64,000 nucleotides of DNA from Methanosaeta sp. PtaU1.Bin112 (GTDB taxonomy: Archaea; Halobacteriota; Methanosarcinia; Methanotrichales; Methanotrichaceae), in contig MVRL01000107.1 in NCBI GenBank assembly GCA_002067705.1, positions 1-64,000 of the forward strand. Direction: 5' to 3'. The notes under the pieces are model-generated. The model had not been told where the DNA came from and made no database searches. It saw only the letters and a program-made list of their open reading frames with translations. The position numbers and the translations under genes were made by a program. Positions 62,230 through 64,000 of the stretch are shown piece by piece (position 1 is the stretch's first letter; each line of letters opens with the position of its first letter).

Positions 62230-62934
62230 ATGAAAGCTATTGCGATAAACGGCAGCCCTCACATGGACGAAGGCAATACGGCGATGATACTCAATCCATT
62301 TCTGGAGGGCTTGAAAGAAGCAGGCTGTGATGCGGAAGTCTTCTACACCAGGAAGATGAAGATAGATCCCTGCAATGGTGACATGAGTTGCTGGTTTAAT
62401 AATCCAGGTGTATGCGTCCTGAAGGATGACATGCAGATGCTGGCGCCCAAGCTGAAGGAAGCGGATATCATCATCTGGGCCAGCCCCGTCTACTATTCCG
62501 GCGTAACTGGACCGCTGAAGAACGTAATGGACAGGCAGCTGCCATTACATGTTCTGGGAAGCATGGGAGAAAAGAAGCAGAAGATAGTTCTCGTCTCCTC
62601 CTGCGGTGACTGGGACATTTCCATGTTCGATCCTCTGCTCATGCAGATGAGAGCCATCTATAGCAGACCGGACGGAAGCAGCAGCTTCGCTGGATCCCTG
62701 CTCCGCCCCATGGCAGATGGAGTCAAGGAGATGATAAAGGCCGGGGAGTCGGGATTGGTCGATGGTGTCTTTTCGGCAGTCAGAGAGGCAGGCCGCCAGT
62801 TAGCCAGAGAGGGAATAATCTCCGAAGAGCTGCAACAGAAGGTCAGCCGGCCGCTGATGCCCCGCGATGCCTATTACAAAGCCGCTCAGATGATGATGGA
62901 AGAGATGAAAAAGGCATTAAAGGAAAGAAAATAG
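62230..62934 (+). CDS. Flavodoxin-like (iron-sulfur flavoprotein/NADPH-dependent FMN reductase family) protein
   Basis: 234 residues from the ATG at 62230; ATG codons at 62209 and 62221 would add a few residues. The FMN phosphate loop INGSPHMDEGNTAMI, the second loop SPVYYSGVTGPLKNVMDR and SSCGDWDI fit the family. Three Cys (CNGDMSCWFNNPGVC) lie where Isf-type proteins bind a 4Fe-4S cluster, but the compact CxxC spacing is altered, so cluster binding is uncertain. It probably transfers electrons in oxygen or redox-stress defence. Confidence 0.82.
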   Translation: MKAIAINGSPHMDEGNTAMILNPFLEGLKEAGCDAEVFYTRKMKIDPCNGDMSCWFNNPGVCVLKDDMQMLAPKLKEADIIIWASPVYYSGVTGPLKNVMDRQLPLHVLGSMGEKKQKIVLVSSCGDWDISMFDPLLMQMRAIYSRPDGSSSFAGSLLRPMADGVKEMIKAGESGLVDGVFSAVREAGRQLAREGIISEELQQKVSRPLMPRDAYYKAAQMMMEEMKKALKERK

Positions 62935-63055
62935 CGCAGGAATAGAAACAAGATGATCCGGGCCGCGGTCCGGGATATTTTTGCTCCTGGTGAAGTGGCG
63001 CGGCTCGCTTCACCAGGCACAATCTATAATAGATAATTAAATACAACATTGATGC

Positions 63056-63469
63056 ATGAGACAGATTTGCTGTTTTGCACTATTGGCCATGACCTTCCTG
63101 GCCATTGGAATCTCTGCCGCGCAGGTTCCTGACCTTCTGGGAGATTGGACTGCAGAGTGGAACTCGTACGATAATGGAATCGGATTTTCCAATTCTACGG
63201 AAAACGAGAGCTTGCTGATCTCCATAACTGAGCAGAAAGAGCGCATCTTTGCAGGAAATATTACATTTGAGATGGATAACGAGAGCATAAGCAGCGAGGG
63301 CTTTGCGGGAGCCATTGGCCTGGACGGCAAGACACTGTATATTTCCGAGTTTGATAGAGGCTATAGCTTTGGCACATTGATTTCCAGCGATGAAATGGAG
63401 CTGATCTATCTACAGGATGGAGACGATGGTTCAGTTGCTATCGATAAGATTCACCGGATAAATAAATAA
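63056..63469 (+). CDS. Small secreted beta-domain protein
   Basis: 137 residues. Signal peptide (1-22, ending SAA), then a beta-rich domain starting LLGDWTAEWNSYDNG with alternating strands ending YLQDGDDGSVAIDKI. The start resembles the lipocalin-like C-terminal modules of two other secreted proteins in this window. Function unknown. Confidence 0.65.
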   Translation: MRQICCFALLAMTFLAIGISAAQVPDLLGDWTAEWNSYDNGIGFSNSTENESLLISITEQKERIFAGNITFEMDNESISSEGFAGAIGLDGKTLYISEFDRGYSFGTLISSDEMELIYLQDGDDGSVAIDKIHRINK

Positions 63470-63552
63470 AAAATTCTTAGCGCTGAGGAAAACTCGCCTG
63501 AAAAGCTATCAGACCATCAGGGTTGACAGCTTTCAATCATTTTTTCTGACAT

Positions 63553-64000
63553 CTAGATCACGCCCTTGGTGCTGGGAACTCCGGTTCCCTCTTTTATGGC
63601 CGCCTCACGAATGGCAAAGCCAAGGGCCTTGAAGATGCTCTCTATTTTGTGGTGATCGTTCTCTCCGTAGAAACGCACGTGCAGGGTCAGCCTGGCGCCC
63701 AAACAGATGGCCTCCAGGAATGGCTGCAGGAGCTGTGCCTCAAAGTCGCCGATCCTCTCGCTCTGAAGCTGTCCGATCATTACCAGATAAGGCCGGCCAC
63801 TGAAATCCAGAGCCACGTCGGCCAGGGCCTCGTCCATGGGAACAGAGGATGCGCCGTAGCGGCGAATTCCTATGCGCTCTCCCAGGCTCTCGTTCAGGGC
63901 CAGGCCCATAGCTTCACCCAGTGCGTTTGTGCTGTACAATCCTGTCTCTGCCTGGGCATAAAGGTCCATCTGGGCTGTCCGGGCGAGGGCAGTGAGCATG
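63553..64000 (-). CDS. hisB: Imidazoleglycerol-phosphate dehydratase, 3' part (right edge)
   Basis: About 148 C-terminal residues are in the window; a full enzyme is near 190. VPMDEALADVALDFSGRPYLV, the second metal motif ENDHHKIESIFKALGFAIREA and the terminal GVPSTKGVI fit HisB, which dehydrates imidazoleglycerol phosphate in histidine synthesis. The first metal motif, normally DDHHTVED, is replaced by STNALGEA (near residue 24-31 of the visible part), so both His are lost. The 5' end lies beyond 64000. Confidence 0.85.
   Translation of the reverse strand, partial: MLTALARTAQMDLYAQAETGLYSTNALGEAMGLALNESLGERIGIRRYGASSVPMDEALADVALDFSGRPYLVMIGQLQSERIGDFEAQLLQPFLEAICLGARLTLHVRFYGENDHHKIESIFKALGFAIREAAIKEGTGVPSTKGVI

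Overview
The window reads as a stretch of chromosome from a methanogenic archaeon, most likely an aceticlastic Methanothrix (Methanosaeta)-type member of the Methanosarcinia. This is inferred from gene content, not from a marker gene. The evidence is a methanofuran-biosynthesis ATPase (mfnF), an F420-linked FpoF/FrhB flavoprotein, an archaeal Lhr-type helicase, a HerA-type ATPase, the split purL/purQ/purS form of FGAM synthase, an S-layer protein with the duplicated domain known from Methanosarcinales, and archaeal promoter style (TATA boxes 25-35 bases before starts, a mix of leaderless genes and genes with GGAGG-type sites). No rRNA, tRNA, CRISPR array, phage or intact insertion sequence was recognised.

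Layout. 1-7.3 kb: the tail of a channel-like membrane protein, a secreted transglutaminase/PKD protein, an FpoF-like/YchF operon, mfnF, and a coupled pair (membrane-anchored Ig-like protein plus secreted thermonuclease). 7.3-18 kb: secreted proteins (Cys-rich, pentapeptide-repeat, tandem Cache), a large Lhr helicase, PanE and RNase Z. 18-26.8 kb: S-layer protein, phenylacetate-CoA ligase, NYN nuclease, FKBP, and an HtpX-PspAB pair. 26.9-30.4 kb: an ArsR-controlled metalloid/thiol operon (permease, small thioredoxin, broken DGC protein, exported rhodanese). 30.4-37.2 kb: a Cache-containing solute-binding protein, small secreted proteins, peptidases, and an acylphosphatase with a repeat-encoded coiled coil. 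37.7-41.5 kb: a tightly overlapped purLQS operon in which PurS is a tandem fusion. 41.5-48.3 kb: PolX, then a decayed or mobile region (small ORF, DUF4258/YgiT toxin-antitoxin pair between two copies of a short repeat, FrhB remnant), then modB/modA without modC. 48.4-52.7 kb: DUF2958-like protein, HerA ATPase, rhomboid, NYN protein and TatD. 52.9-56.4 kb: a partner-switching cassette. 56.4-64 kb: long-type HMG-CoA synthase, dodecin, glutamine cyclotransferase, macrodomain protein, EamA transporter, methyltransferase, flavodoxin-like protein, a secreted protein and the 3' part of hisB.

The most interesting system is the cassette at 52885-56424. It has a stand-alone STAS protein, a multi-pass membrane SpoIIE-type (PP2C) phosphatase, and an NCS2 xanthine/uracil-type permease with about 130 extra C-terminal residues that resemble a degenerate RsbW-like GHKL ATPase domain. 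Together these have the parts list of a sigma-factor-type partner switch, but the kinase-like module is tethered to a transporter, in an organism expected to lack bacterial sigma factors. This suggests phosphorylation-controlled nucleobase transport, or transport-controlled signalling.

Other points worth checking are the tandem PurS fusion, a HisB lacking its first metal-binding His-His motif, a dodecin lacking the flavin-stacking Trp, a likely ATT start codon behind a strong ribosome-binding site, and two genes (DGC protein, FrhB-like) that look broken by internal deletion plus frameshift.
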